In this document: positions 24,946 through 36,400 of the stretch, piece by piece
How the letters are laid out: each line of letters begins with the position of its first letter
Numbering within the stretch: position 1 is the stretch's first letter
Assembly (NCBI RefSeq): GCF_004210375.1
Contig: NC_134834.1
Coordinates: 10,773,857-10,837,856, forward strand
Origin: Tachypleus tridentatus
Lineage: Eukaryota; Arthropoda; Merostomata; Xiphosura; Limulidae
Length of the DNA stretch: 64,000 nt
Reading direction: 5' to 3'
The notes under the pieces: model-generated
What the model saw: only the letters and a program-made list of their open reading frames with translations
Database searches by the model: none
Told to the model about the DNA's origin: nothing
Program-made: the position numbers and the translations under genes

Positions 24946-27156
24946 TTCTAACAGGTGACCTGGAATTCTGTAATACAGTTTATCTTATCATTTTAGAATA
25001 AAAATATTGGCAGATTGAAACAGACATATTTCTTGCTTAGCATTGCTAAGTAATAAAAGGTAGGATTTTATAAAGAGTGTCTCCTACTGAGTACCATTAT
25101 TTCCTACTGAGTACCATTATCTCCTACTGAGTACCATTATCTCCTACTGAGTACCATTATCCTCCATTATAAAAAAGTTTCAGAGTAAATCCAGTCATTT
25201 TTCTTAGTTGGTCTAATGCTTCAGTGAACTTGTAGACTAATAGTAAAGTTGTTTACAAAACAAGAAATGAAAATTATGATTTTCAGGAAAATATTTAATT
25301 TTTAATTGGTATTAATAATTTATATTTGTTCTAAGGCATGAAGAAAGGGGACACTGTATTTGTTGTTATCAGATTTTTCATCTGTGACACTGTATTTGCT
25401 GTTATCAGATTTTTCATCTGTGACACTGTATTTGCTGTTATCAGATTTTTCATTTGTGACACTGTATTTGCTGTTATCAGATATTTCATTTGTGACACTG
25501 TATTTGTTGTTATCAGATTTTTCATCTGTGACACTGTATTTGCTGTTATCAGATTTTCAGCTAACATTGTTTGAAATGATTTTGGGATAAGTCCACAGTT
25601 CCCATCACAGGTAATATTGCTTTTTTAACCATATAATTCAGTAAATTTATTTATACATCAGACACATCTTCTGTAATAAGAATAAAACATACTACTGTGG
25701 TAGTCATGGTATGTACCATACATCCTGAATGTTTTTTTCAGCCAAAAAAATGTTTCATCTCGTTTGCTTGTCACTTTCTCACTTTTAACCAAGTTTGGAG
25801 TATGTGGTGGTGGGTGGATTTGGAAACTAGAAAATGCATTTAGTGACAGAAATAGGATGAAAGAAGGTGAAACCAGTCACAATTTCAAAGTTTCTAGGAA
25901 TGCATTCTCTTAATGCTTACTTTAGACACACGTGCAGCATTTCTGTACGTTACGATTGACTCTCAGATTAAAGATGGTACAGTGTCCATATCAGAAGGAT
26001 ATAATAACCCAAATTAGTCTTCACTGCTTGTGTTTTAACAGCTTCAGGTACAGATGCAATCATGTTTCATTATTACTTCAAGCTCACAAGTTTTGGACTT
26101 AGAGAAGATGGGTTAGGCACAATGTAGCTATTGCAATTTTTGTTTTCTAACAGGGTGATTGTTTTACAGACAAAAGGTGTTGTTGTAAGTTGTAGAAGCT
26201 GTTACTTAAAAAGCATTTAAGAGGAAAATTGATGCTTGGATTACATTATATGTTCTCCTGAGGATGGATTACAAGGGTAGCTATGAAGGACTGAAGTGGT
26301 TCATTCTTGTTATGAAACCACTTGTAGTTATAATACCTACAAATATTTCACTTCGTCACTTAAATATTAAAATTATGCACGTTGTTTTACTTTTGGACTT
26401 TATTTAGAATTCTGATGTATGTTCAGGATAGCTTTTGGGCTTCATTAAAATGATGTATGTTCAGAATAACTTTTGGGCTTCATTAAAATGATGTATGTTC
26501 AGGATAGCTTTTGGGCTTCATTAAAATGATGTATGTTTAGGATAGCTTTTGGGCTTCATTAAAATGATGTATGTTCAGGATAGCTTTTGGGCTTCATTAA
26601 AATGATGTATGTTCAGGATAACTTTTGGGCTTCATTAAAATGATGTATGTTCAGGATAACTTTTGGGCTTCATTAAAATGATGTATGTTCAGGATAGCTT
26701 TTGGGCTTCATTAAAATGATGTATGTTCAGGATAACTTTTAGGCTTTACTAAGATGTTAAGATGTAGGTTTAGGATAACTTTTGGGCTTCACTTAACATG
26801 TTGAGGTGTTTAGGGTAACTTTTAGGCTTCATTAAAGAGTAGTGTGTATTAGATATTTGTTAGGCTTAAATGTGTTTGTCATTAAATGTAGTAAATGTAG
26901 GTTTTTGCTTTTAGAAGATTGTGGTTTGATCAAACTAACCGTACAAATCTGTACTTTCAGTGATAAAAGCGACTTCTTAATTTGCATGTCCAGAAAGTGA
27001 TATAAAATTTGTGGTGAAGGTTTAATGTTATGAAACAGCTGTAATATACACATTTTTTATGAGCATAGGTAAATATTTTATCTACTTTTTAATATGATTC
27101 AATGAAGGAGCTTGTTTAGTTTTCACTGTCATGTTTAGAAACAGCTGCCAGCTTCA
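24946..27156. repeat. Three small minisatellites in intergenic DNA
   Basis: At 25081-25160 a 20-bp unit (CTCCTACTGAGTACCATTAT) occurs four times. At 25350-25559 a 36-bp unit (GACACTGTATTTGCTGTTAT and 16 more) occurs about six times. At 26418-26845 a 38-bp unit (GATGTATGTTCAGGATAGCT and 18 more) occurs about 11 times, decaying to the right. The 36-bp unit is a multiple of three, which keeps several frames open without meaning a gene. Nothing else was recognised. Confidence 0.85.
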
Positions 27157-29860
27157 GTATGTACTGAATAGTATGATATGTTGACTACCAGTTGCTGTTA
27201 TCTATGGTATATTTAGGTATGTACTGAATAGTATGATATGTTGACTACCAGTTACTATTATCCATGGTATATTTAGGTATGTACTGAATAGTATGATATG
27301 TTGACCACCAGTTACTGTTATCCATGGTATATTTAGGTATGTACTGTATAGTATGATATGTTGTCCACCAGTTACTATTATCCATGGTATATTTAGGTAT
27401 GTACTGAATAGTATGATATGTTGACCACCAGTTACTATTATCCATGGTATATTTAGGTATGTACTGAATAGTATGATATGTTGACCACCAGTTACTATTA
27501 TCCATGGTATATTTAGGTATGTACTGAATAGTATGATATGTTGACCACCAGTTACTATTATCCATGGTATATTTAGGTATGTACTGAATAGTATGATATG
27601 TTGACTACCAGTTGCTGTTATCCATGGTATATTTAGGTATGTACTGAATAGTATGATATGCTGACCACCATTTACTGTTATCCATGGAATATTTAGGTAT
27701 GTACTGAATAGTATGATATGTTGACTACCAGTTGCTGTTATCCATGGTATATTTAGGTATGTACTGAATAGTATGATATGTTGACCACCAGTTACTATTA
27801 TCCATGGTATATTTAGGTATGTACTGAATAGTATGATATGTTGTCCACCAGTTACTATTATCCATGGTATATTTAGGTATGTACTGAATAGTATGATATG
27901 TTGACTACCAGTTACTGTTATCCATGGTATATTTAGGTATGTACTGAATAGTATGATATGTTGACTACCAGTTACTGTTATCCATGGTATATTTAGGTAT
28001 GTACTGAATAGTATGATATGTTGACCACCAGTTGCTGTTATCCATGGTATATTTAGGTATGTACTGAATAGTATGATATGTTGACTACCAGTTGCTGTTA
28101 TCCATGGTATATTTAGGTATGTACTGAATAGTATGATATGTTGACCACCAGTTGCTGTTATCCATGGTATATTTAGGTATGTACTGAATAGTATGATATG
28201 TTGACCACCAGTTGCTGTTATCCATGGTATATTTAGGTATGTACTGAATAGTATGATATGTTGACTACCAGTTGCTGTTATCCATGGTATATTTAGGTAT
28301 ATACTGAATAGTATGATATGTTGACTACCAGTTACTGTTATCCATGGTATATTTAGGTATGTACTGAATAGTATGATATGTTGACTACCAGTTACTGTTA
28401 TCCATGGTATATTTAGGTATGTACTGAATAGTATGATATGTTGACTACCAGTTACTGTTATCCATGGTATATTTAGGTATGTACTGAATAGTATGATATG
28501 TTGACTACCAGTTACTATTATCCATGGTATATTTAGGTATGTACTGAATAGTATGATATGTTGACTACCAGTTACTGTTATCCATGGTATATTTAGGTAT
28601 GTACTGAATAGTATGATATGTTGACTACCAGTTACTGTTATCCATGGTATATTTAGGTATGTACTGAATAGTATGATATGTTGACCACCAGTTGCTGTTA
28701 TCCATGGTATATTTAGGTATGTACTGAATAGTATGATATGTTGACTACCAGTTACTATTATCCATGGTATATTTAGGTATATACTGAATAGTATGATATG
28801 TTGACTACCAGTTACTGTTATCCATGGTATATTTAGGTATGTACTGAATAGTATGATATGTTGACTACCAGTTACTGTTATCCATGGTATATTTAGGTAT
28901 GTACTGAATAGTATGATATGCTGACCACCAGTTACTATTATCCATGGTATATTTAGGTATGTACTGAATAGTATGATATGTTGACTACCAGTTGCTGTTA
29001 TCCATGGTATATTTAGGTATGTACTGAATAGTATGATATGCTGACCACCATTTACTGTTATCCATGGAATATTTAGGTATGTACTGAATAGTATGATATG
29101 TTGACTACCAGTTGCTGTTATCCATGGTATATTTAGGTATGTACTGAATAGTATGATATGTTGACTACCAGTTACTGTTATCCATGGTATATTTAGGTAT
29201 GTACTGAATAGTATGATATGTTGACTACCAGTTACTGTTATCCATGGTATATTTAGGTATGTACTGAATAGTATGATATGTTAACCACCAGTTGCTGTTA
29301 TCCATGGTATATTTAGGTATGTACTGAATAGTATGATATGTTGACTACCAGTTGCTGTTATCCATGGTATATTTAGGTATGTACTGAATAGTATGATATG
29401 TTGACTACCAGTTGCTGTTATCCATGGTATATTTAGGTATGTACTGAATAGTATGATATGTTGACCACCAGTTACTATTATCCATGGTATATTTAGGTAT
29501 GTACTGAATAGTATGATATGTTGACTACCAGTTACTATTATCCATGGTATATTTAGGTATATACTGAATAGTATGATATGTTGACTACCAGTTACTGTTA
29601 TCCATGGTATATTTAGGTATGTACTGAATAGTATGATATGTTGACTACCAGTTACTGTTATCCATGGTATATTTAGGTATGTACTGAATAGTATGATATG
29701 TTGACTACCAGTTACTGTTATCCATGGTATATTTAGGTATGTACTGAATAGTATGATATGTTGACTACCAGTTACTGTTATCCATGGTATATTTAGGTAT
29801 GTACTGAATAGTATGATATGTTGACTACCAGTTTCTGTTATCCATGGTATATTTTTTTAT
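27157..29860. repeat. 60-bp satellite array, about 45 copies
   Basis: Strict 60-bp units (GTATGTACTGAATAGTATGA, then ATGTTGACTACCAGTT, then the CCATGGTATATTTAG part), with almost no length change. Variants GACC/GACT, TTGCTG/TTACTG/TTACTA and an occasional ATACTG recur in runs. The array stops about 380 bp before the putative first betaglycan exon. Because 60 is a multiple of three, long repetitive frames are open by chance. Confidence 0.97.
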
Positions 29861-30243
29861 GTTTGTTACAAAAATTTGTCTATATATATATCTAAATGCT
29901 AAATGTTGGTTTATCACATAGTGGTATATATGGTATATTTGGTTTTTGTTGCAAAAATTTGATCATATATAAATAAATACTAAATAATGGTTTGAGATAC
30001 ACACACACAGCAGATATTCATGGTCTGTTTTTTATGTTTATCAGATATGTAAATACTAAATATTGATTTCAGATACACCCACATTACCAGATAGTGGAAT
30101 TTGTAATTTTACAATTGCTTTAAAATTTGATACATGTAAAATTACTGTTTACTTAGGAAATAATTATTGCCAGGTACTAGTATTCATGGTAGTTTTTATA
30201 TTTGGTCCAGATATAAACACTTATTATACATATATTTTTTTAG
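29861..30243. other. AT-rich flank before the betaglycan exon
   Basis: Between the satellite and the putative acceptor (TTTTTTTAG at 30235-30243). It contains TATATA runs and a CACACACA stretch. A 5' non-coding exon further upstream would be expected if the acceptor is real, but I could not identify one. Confidence 0.4.
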
Positions 30244-30458
30244 GGCCCTAAAGTTGATTTACTCGCATAAAATAACACAATTTGTCAACGTAACAAGAAA
30301 CATCATCTGTCACTGAAGGTTGGAAGGGCCACTGCAAGTGGTCAGTTAAGAAAATCTTTATTTTGAATCCAGCAGAATGGATTTCCACATAATGAAGATT
30401 TTTCTTCTGCTTGCTGTCGTAAGGATTCACTTTATTGTAATGACAAAAGGAAAATCTG
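30244..30458 (+). CDS. TGFBR3: Betaglycan signal-peptide exon (probable)
   Basis: Acceptor TTTTTTTAG|GGCCC at 30243/30244, then a short leader and ATG at 30392 (an in-frame ATG also lies at 30377). It encodes MKIFLLLAVVRIHFIVM and then TKGKSG, which has the shape of a secretion signal. The donor is a strong CTG|GTGAGT at 30458/30459. It leaves phase 1, exactly what the next recognised exon (47925) needs, since that exon starts with the last two bases of a codon. The 3' part of the exon with its donor is duplicated (see 30417-30560). The call rests on phase, position and hydrophobicity, not on a sequence match, because signal peptides are not conserved. Coding part 30392-30458. Confidence 0.55.
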
Positions 30459-33400
30459 GTGAGTATTATCCGACCACTTGTTCGATCCTCGTAAGGATTC
30501 ACTTTATTGTAATGACAAAAGGAAAATCTGGTGAGTATTATCCGACCACTTGTTCGATCCTAGGTGAAACATTACTTCTAGTTACCTGTATTCATCAAAT
30601 GTACAGCTTCTCCAGAAAAATACAGAATTTCTTTAAGTATCAAACACCAAATTGTGAAGAAAGTGTATTTTTTTGTCTTTCATATGTTTGTTACTTCATA
30701 TGATAGTTTTCTGAAAATGTGCTTGAACTCTCATCAGGTGTACAACAGAAAAAATAAAACTCAGTATGTTTATCTCAAAGGGTAGCAGTACCAATTAACA
30801 TTGGATATTAGTGATGAAGTATATTTTACCATTTGTGTCCAAGGGGGATTTGTAAAAGTCACAGTCGTCCGACACAACAGAGACAGGATGTCTTTCCTAC
30901 CACCATCTTTATGTTGAATTTGGGGGCATTATGAAGAGTATGTGCAGACATGTTCTCTTTCATGTTTACAGGGAAAACTAGGAAAGTTACAGGGAAAACT
31001 AGTTTTCCCTCAGTTGTTGAAACAAGTCTTATTTGTATGAAATCTTTAGTTTACAAGCTGGTTAAGGGCTGGCTTTTAGTAGTCATATTTTTATAGAGGT
31101 TTCTCTTTATGAGTTAACATGTTGGCTGCCATGTACTCCAGCAATGAGTGACCACTGACTTTTGGTTATGGACACCACAAAACGCTGGGAGGTCACAGAC
31201 TATTATGTTTCAAAGCCAAACGTTACTTGTGATATGTGAGTTTGGGACACCGTGGTTACTCCTTGGCAGCTTTTGAACATTTAATTTTATCCATAGTTAA
31301 TTTATTATGTGGCAGCCAATGTGTTAATATTGTTTTTTGAAGTTTTGTAGAAGTTGTTATTATAAAACCAGTGTTTCTGTATTTTGTTTAATATTATAAA
31401 AACAATTTTAGAATCTTCGCCTTTCAATTCTATTACGACATCTTGGATGACATATAACAAGCTGTTTTATCTCCACGTGCACCTCAAGTACTGATCACTT
31501 TAGAAATCAATGGATTATGATAGAAAAGCCTCATGGGAGATATATTGGACTCAGTTGAAATAGTGAATAACAAGCTACTAATGTTACAAAGGTTAGCGTT
31601 ACATTTAGAAATGTTTCAGTTGAGACTCTTAACAACTACCAGCACTGCTAACTACCTTATCCAACAGGTTCGGAATGACACACCAGAAGGAAATATCCAG
31701 AGCGCAGACAGGGTACAGAAAAAAGAAGAGACCTTAGCCGAACTTCCTGGCCATTTGGTAAGGCTTGACCAGTTACCTTAACTACGTGCTCTAGGTGAAA
31801 TGGTGGATTCGGTAGCACTTGGCTTGTTTATGGATGCCACGACAGACAAGGATATGAGAATTAGATAGAAGCAAAGTAAAAGTACATTTTTAACCCTTTT
31901 GCTGCATAATTAATTTCATATACAGGCCCAGTCAGTGTCATTTTCTCTATCAAAAACATTGTAAGTTAGCAGAAGCAGTATATGTTATACATGATGATAT
32001 ATAAGACACTGTGACATTGATGTTTATGACATTATGGTGTCAATAACTGACCTAAATTATGGTAGCATTAGTCATCTGCTGCTCCAGTTTGTTCATACTT
32101 GTGTTTCCCACTCATGCTCCCAAGTGTCATTAAAACCACTGTCAATATATGTTAATTTTCTGCCAACTGTAGTCGCTTCTTGCAGTTGAAAGGGTTAAGG
32201 GAAGCTCTGCAGTTGGCAAAGGAACTTGAAACATAAGAGTTGCAAATAAACAACTAAAGATCTCTTCAGTTATGAGAACATCAGATCCTGTAATATTAAA
32301 ACATCAACTACTGGTAGTCTGGAAGAACTCAGATAAGAATACTCCATTTGCCCCAGATGAGCAGAGAGGCTCATTATTTGAGGAAATATCAGCTGAGAGC
32401 TCGTGGATTTATTAATGGAAAACCTTGCAGAATGTTGATTGATACCGGTTCAAAAGCTGCCGTAGTATGATCCAATTTGGTGATGAAAGGTGGAAGGTCC
32501 AGAGACATGAGTGATGTGATGAGTAGTTTAGTGTAATGGTCCAGCACAAGAGAAGCTGGACATCACCCTTCTGTAGGGAACTTCACTGTAACTCATGGTG
32601 AGAGTAAGTGACATCAAGAAAGTGTGTATTGGGAACATTCTTTATGTGAAGGCATGAATGCAAGATCAGGTTAGCTTAGTGGTATATGACCAGGAGACCA
32701 CTATACAGTGCATGATGGCTACTACACCAATAGTTGCACATCCAGTGACATCAGGTACACTGGTTATTCTACCATCCAGAAGTGAAAAACTCTCTTCAGG
32801 AGATGCCCGGCATGGCCAGGTGGGTTAAGGTGTTTGACTCATAATCTGAGTCACGGTTTCAAATCCCTGTTGCACCAAACATGCTCGCCCTTTCAGCTGT
32901 GGGGGCACTATAATGTGATGGTCAATCCCACTATTTGTTGGTAAATGAGTAGCTGAAGAGTTGGTGGTGGATGGTGATGACTAGCTGCCTTCCCTCTAGA
33001 CTTACACTACTAAGTTAGGGATGGCTAGCTCAGATAGCCCTCATGTAGCTGTGCGCAAAATAAAAACACAACAAACAAGCTCTTCAGAAGTCAATAGTAA
33101 TAAATCGATGTCTAGTGACAGAGGCATGGTAGAACCAAACAAAATGTCACTATGATGTTACTGCTGTTAAGAGTGGATTTCATCTAGAAAACATGATATG
33201 GCTGAAATGTTCCTGTCATAAAAAAGGAAGATTTCCAAAGTTAAGCGTGCGTGTGAAGAGCCATATATTGTACTTAAAATCATTGATGTGGTTTATAGTA
33301 TCCAGAAATACAGATAGTCCAAGCCAAAGGTCATCCATCATGATTGTCTTTAGAAGTGCATAAGTGAGAAAACAGTCAACTGGATAATTTATTCTGGTGA

Positions 33401-36400
33401 GGTTGTTCACGTTCATTCTGTTGGTATAAGTTCTCCAAGTTCATTCTTTGTATGTTTAACATTCTTGATGTTCATTCTGGCAGCGTGAATTTGGGCACTG
33501 TAACTGTATTAGGAATCACAGGTTGTGGGGTTCGAATCCTGGTAATTCTACTAAAACAACAAACATTCTGATTGTAATGCATACAAAAAAAGTTTGTTAG
33601 AACATTTGACAACAGCCAGAGAGTTCACCGGTCGAAACGTTGTGAAAATAATAATAATACACATACTATAGACGAGAGTAATAATATGCATAATTATACC
33701 ATTAGTAAAAGAAGGACACTCCTAACAGACCTTCCATTATTCGGATTACGACCCCTATTTATGAGCTTGATTCAACAATACCATCTATCACGGGTGTAGA
33801 TTTTTTACACCCGATGGGGGGAGATGATTTTTCCAACCACTTATATGGACTTTTCAATTTGCAAATTGTTAATCTCTAATTACGTGAACCTGAAAGCTGG
33901 AAACATGCAGTCACAGAGTAATCTTATTACCACGATACTTGCATGTATACTTAGGCCTACTGACTGATACTTACGAACTATCGCTTAGATCGAAAAGCTT
34001 AGAAGCACGCCTATATTAAAGATGTACATTTCGGTTACGGAAAAAGCCTACATCTAGGCCTAATTATGTAATTCGATTGGTAAAACACGAGAATCACAAG
34101 AACGAACACACAATTTGTAGGCCTGTGATGCAATAAAACAATTCAACAGACCAAACTGTAGGGGAAGATGATTGTATGCACCATGCCCCCACCTAAAATG
34201 AAGGGGGTGAATTCCCCCATCCCCCCAGGATCTACACCCCTGTCATCTACTTTTTATTAATAATGCTTTAAGAAGTTAACGACATAAAATATGTTGCTGC
34301 CCTGTTAGAAGTTGTGATAACATAAAGTGAAAAATGATTTTCAAACTAAATTAATTTAAAATCAATTAGTTTTATAATACGCAAGGCCCGGCATGGCCTA
34401 GCGCGTAAGGCGTGCGACTCGTAATCCGAGGGTCGCGGGTTCGCGCCCGCGTCGCGCTAAACATGCTCGCCCTCCCAGCCGTGGGGGCGTATAATGTTAC
34501 GGTCAATCCCACTATTCGTTGGTAAAAGAGTAGCCCAAGAGTTGGCGGTGGGTGGTGATGACTAGCTGCCTTCCCTCTAGTCTTACACTGCTAAATTAGG
34601 GACGGCTAGCACAGATAGCCCTCGAGTAGCTTTGTGCGAAATTCCCAAACAAACAAACAAAATTTATAATACGCGTTTAAAATTCTATTTCATGTAGGTG
34701 ATGATACAAATTCGAGGTCTGTTAAAAAAATACGCGGACTGACGTCATAAAACAAAATGTACTTTATTTAGAAGTTACAGGTCTGGGACCCCTTCAAAGT
34801 ACTCTCCTCCCCAACGCACACACTTATCCCAACGGTGTTTCCACTTGTTGAAACAGTCCTGGTACGCTTCTTTTGTAATGTTCTCCAGCTTCTTTGTCGC
34901 ATTTGCCTTAATCTCGGGAATCCTCTCAAATCTTCTTCCTTTCAAGGGTCTTTTGAGTTTGGAGAACAAGAAAAAAATCGCAAGGAGCAAGGTCAGGTGA
35001 GTAGGGGGTGGGGGTGGGGAAGAACAGTGATCGAGTGTTTGGCCAAAAACTCACAAGTTCTGAGGGCTGAATTTCGCAACAACGCGGTGCGTCTTCACTT
35101 TTTCGGTCAAAATCTCGTAACAAGATCCAACTGATATCCCACACTCTTCAGCAAGCTCCCTGACAGTCAGACGTCGATTTGCCCGCACCAGGTTGTTGAT
35201 TTTGTCGACGTGTGGGTCGTCAGTTGACGTGGAAGGACGTCCAGGACACTCATCATCTTCAATGGACTGTCGACTATCCTTAAAACGTTCATGCCACTTG
35301 AAACATGCCGTACGCTTCATAGCAACATCACCGTAAGCCGTGTTAAGCATAGCAAATGTTTCAGTCGCAGATTTTCCAAGTTTAACACAAAATTTCACAG
35401 CAAGTCGTTGCTCCTTCAGGTCATTCATTCTGAAATCCGCCAAACGAAAAATCGCACTTCACTTAAAACCGCGTAGCTAATACACAAATGAAGATATCTG
35501 CAATCGGGAAATGGCGTCGTACTTAGCTGATTTGTGCGAACCTAGCGACACCAAGCGGATTCCCCTGGAACCAACTGGAGCCACGCAATTCAAACAGTCC
35601 GCGTATTTTTTTTGAACAGCCCTCGTAGTTTTGCATGACTAAGGATCAGGTTATGTGTGTCTTGACAAATGTTTAATGATATGTTTCACTGATTAGGTTT
35701 CTTTGATTTGTTTGCCGTATGAGTTAGTTGGTTTATAAATGCAAAGCATGTTTTTTTGTAGAACAACAACAAAAGTGGATGCATATAAATTAATCTTGTG
35801 GATGCTTCCTTTATGGAAGCGCCACTGTACAACAAATGTTTAAACTAAAGTTTGTAACCACGTCAGCTAACATTAGATCTTTTGCTTTTTTTATATTTTT
35901 TGTAGATTTGAACTGTTAATAAATTAACTTTTTTAACTTTGGAACCTGTAACGTTCAAAGTGGATCGACATAGTTTTGATCTGAAAAATAAACTCGTAAT
36001 TTTTCAACAGTTGCTGTTACAAAACAGCCTAACCGTTGTAAAAGTCAGTGTGTCATGTCATGTCATACTTGATTTCTCGAAATAAGAGGAACCATAAAAG
36101 CCAAAATGAATTTATCCAGATAATTACTATCTACCCATTACGATTTTAATGACCGGGTGAAAGGGAGCCTTGAGAGATTTGTGTGTCGTGAAACCTTATA
36201 AGTGTAGTGAGTGTTTGTATAATAAACCTAAATTGTCCCCCAGTGGCTCAACGGTACGTCTGCGGAATTACAACGCTAAAAACCGGGTTTCGATACCCGT
36301 GATAGGCAGAGCACAGATAGCCCATTGTGTAGCTTTGTGCTTATTTTAAAAACAACAAAAACCTAAATTACATACGTTGTGTTGGGATCACCTAGTCTAG

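Larger units (their letters stand above)
31500..33380 (+). mobile_element. Fossil Gypsy-type LTR retrotransposon remnant
   Basis: Old, broken copy of a Gypsy (Ty3) family element in betaglycan intron 1. Parts seen in order: gag-like (about 31.53-32.26 kb), an aspartic protease-like piece with the LIDTGS signature (near 32.44 kb), and a piece like the C-terminal end of a Gypsy integrase (about 33.15-33.37 kb). No long terminal repeats and no reverse transcriptase were recognised. Several breaks. Two younger elements are inserted in it: a TTAA-flanked MITE at 31894-32194 and a SINE at 32803-33079. These give an order of events and mark it as the oldest of the three. Confidence 0.7.

Noticed and set aside
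25331-25590. Open frames on both strands with a repeated 12-residue pattern
   Set aside because: They come from a 36-bp minisatellite whose period is a multiple of three; there is no start, splice or domain context.
27245-27565. 106-codon frame with a 20-residue repeat
   Set aside because: A by-product of the strict 60-bp array; neighbouring units break the frame.
34383-34450. tRNA genes (A and B boxes at many sites)
   Set aside because: They are heads of SINEs: the same body and A-rich tail follow each time, and target duplications flank several.
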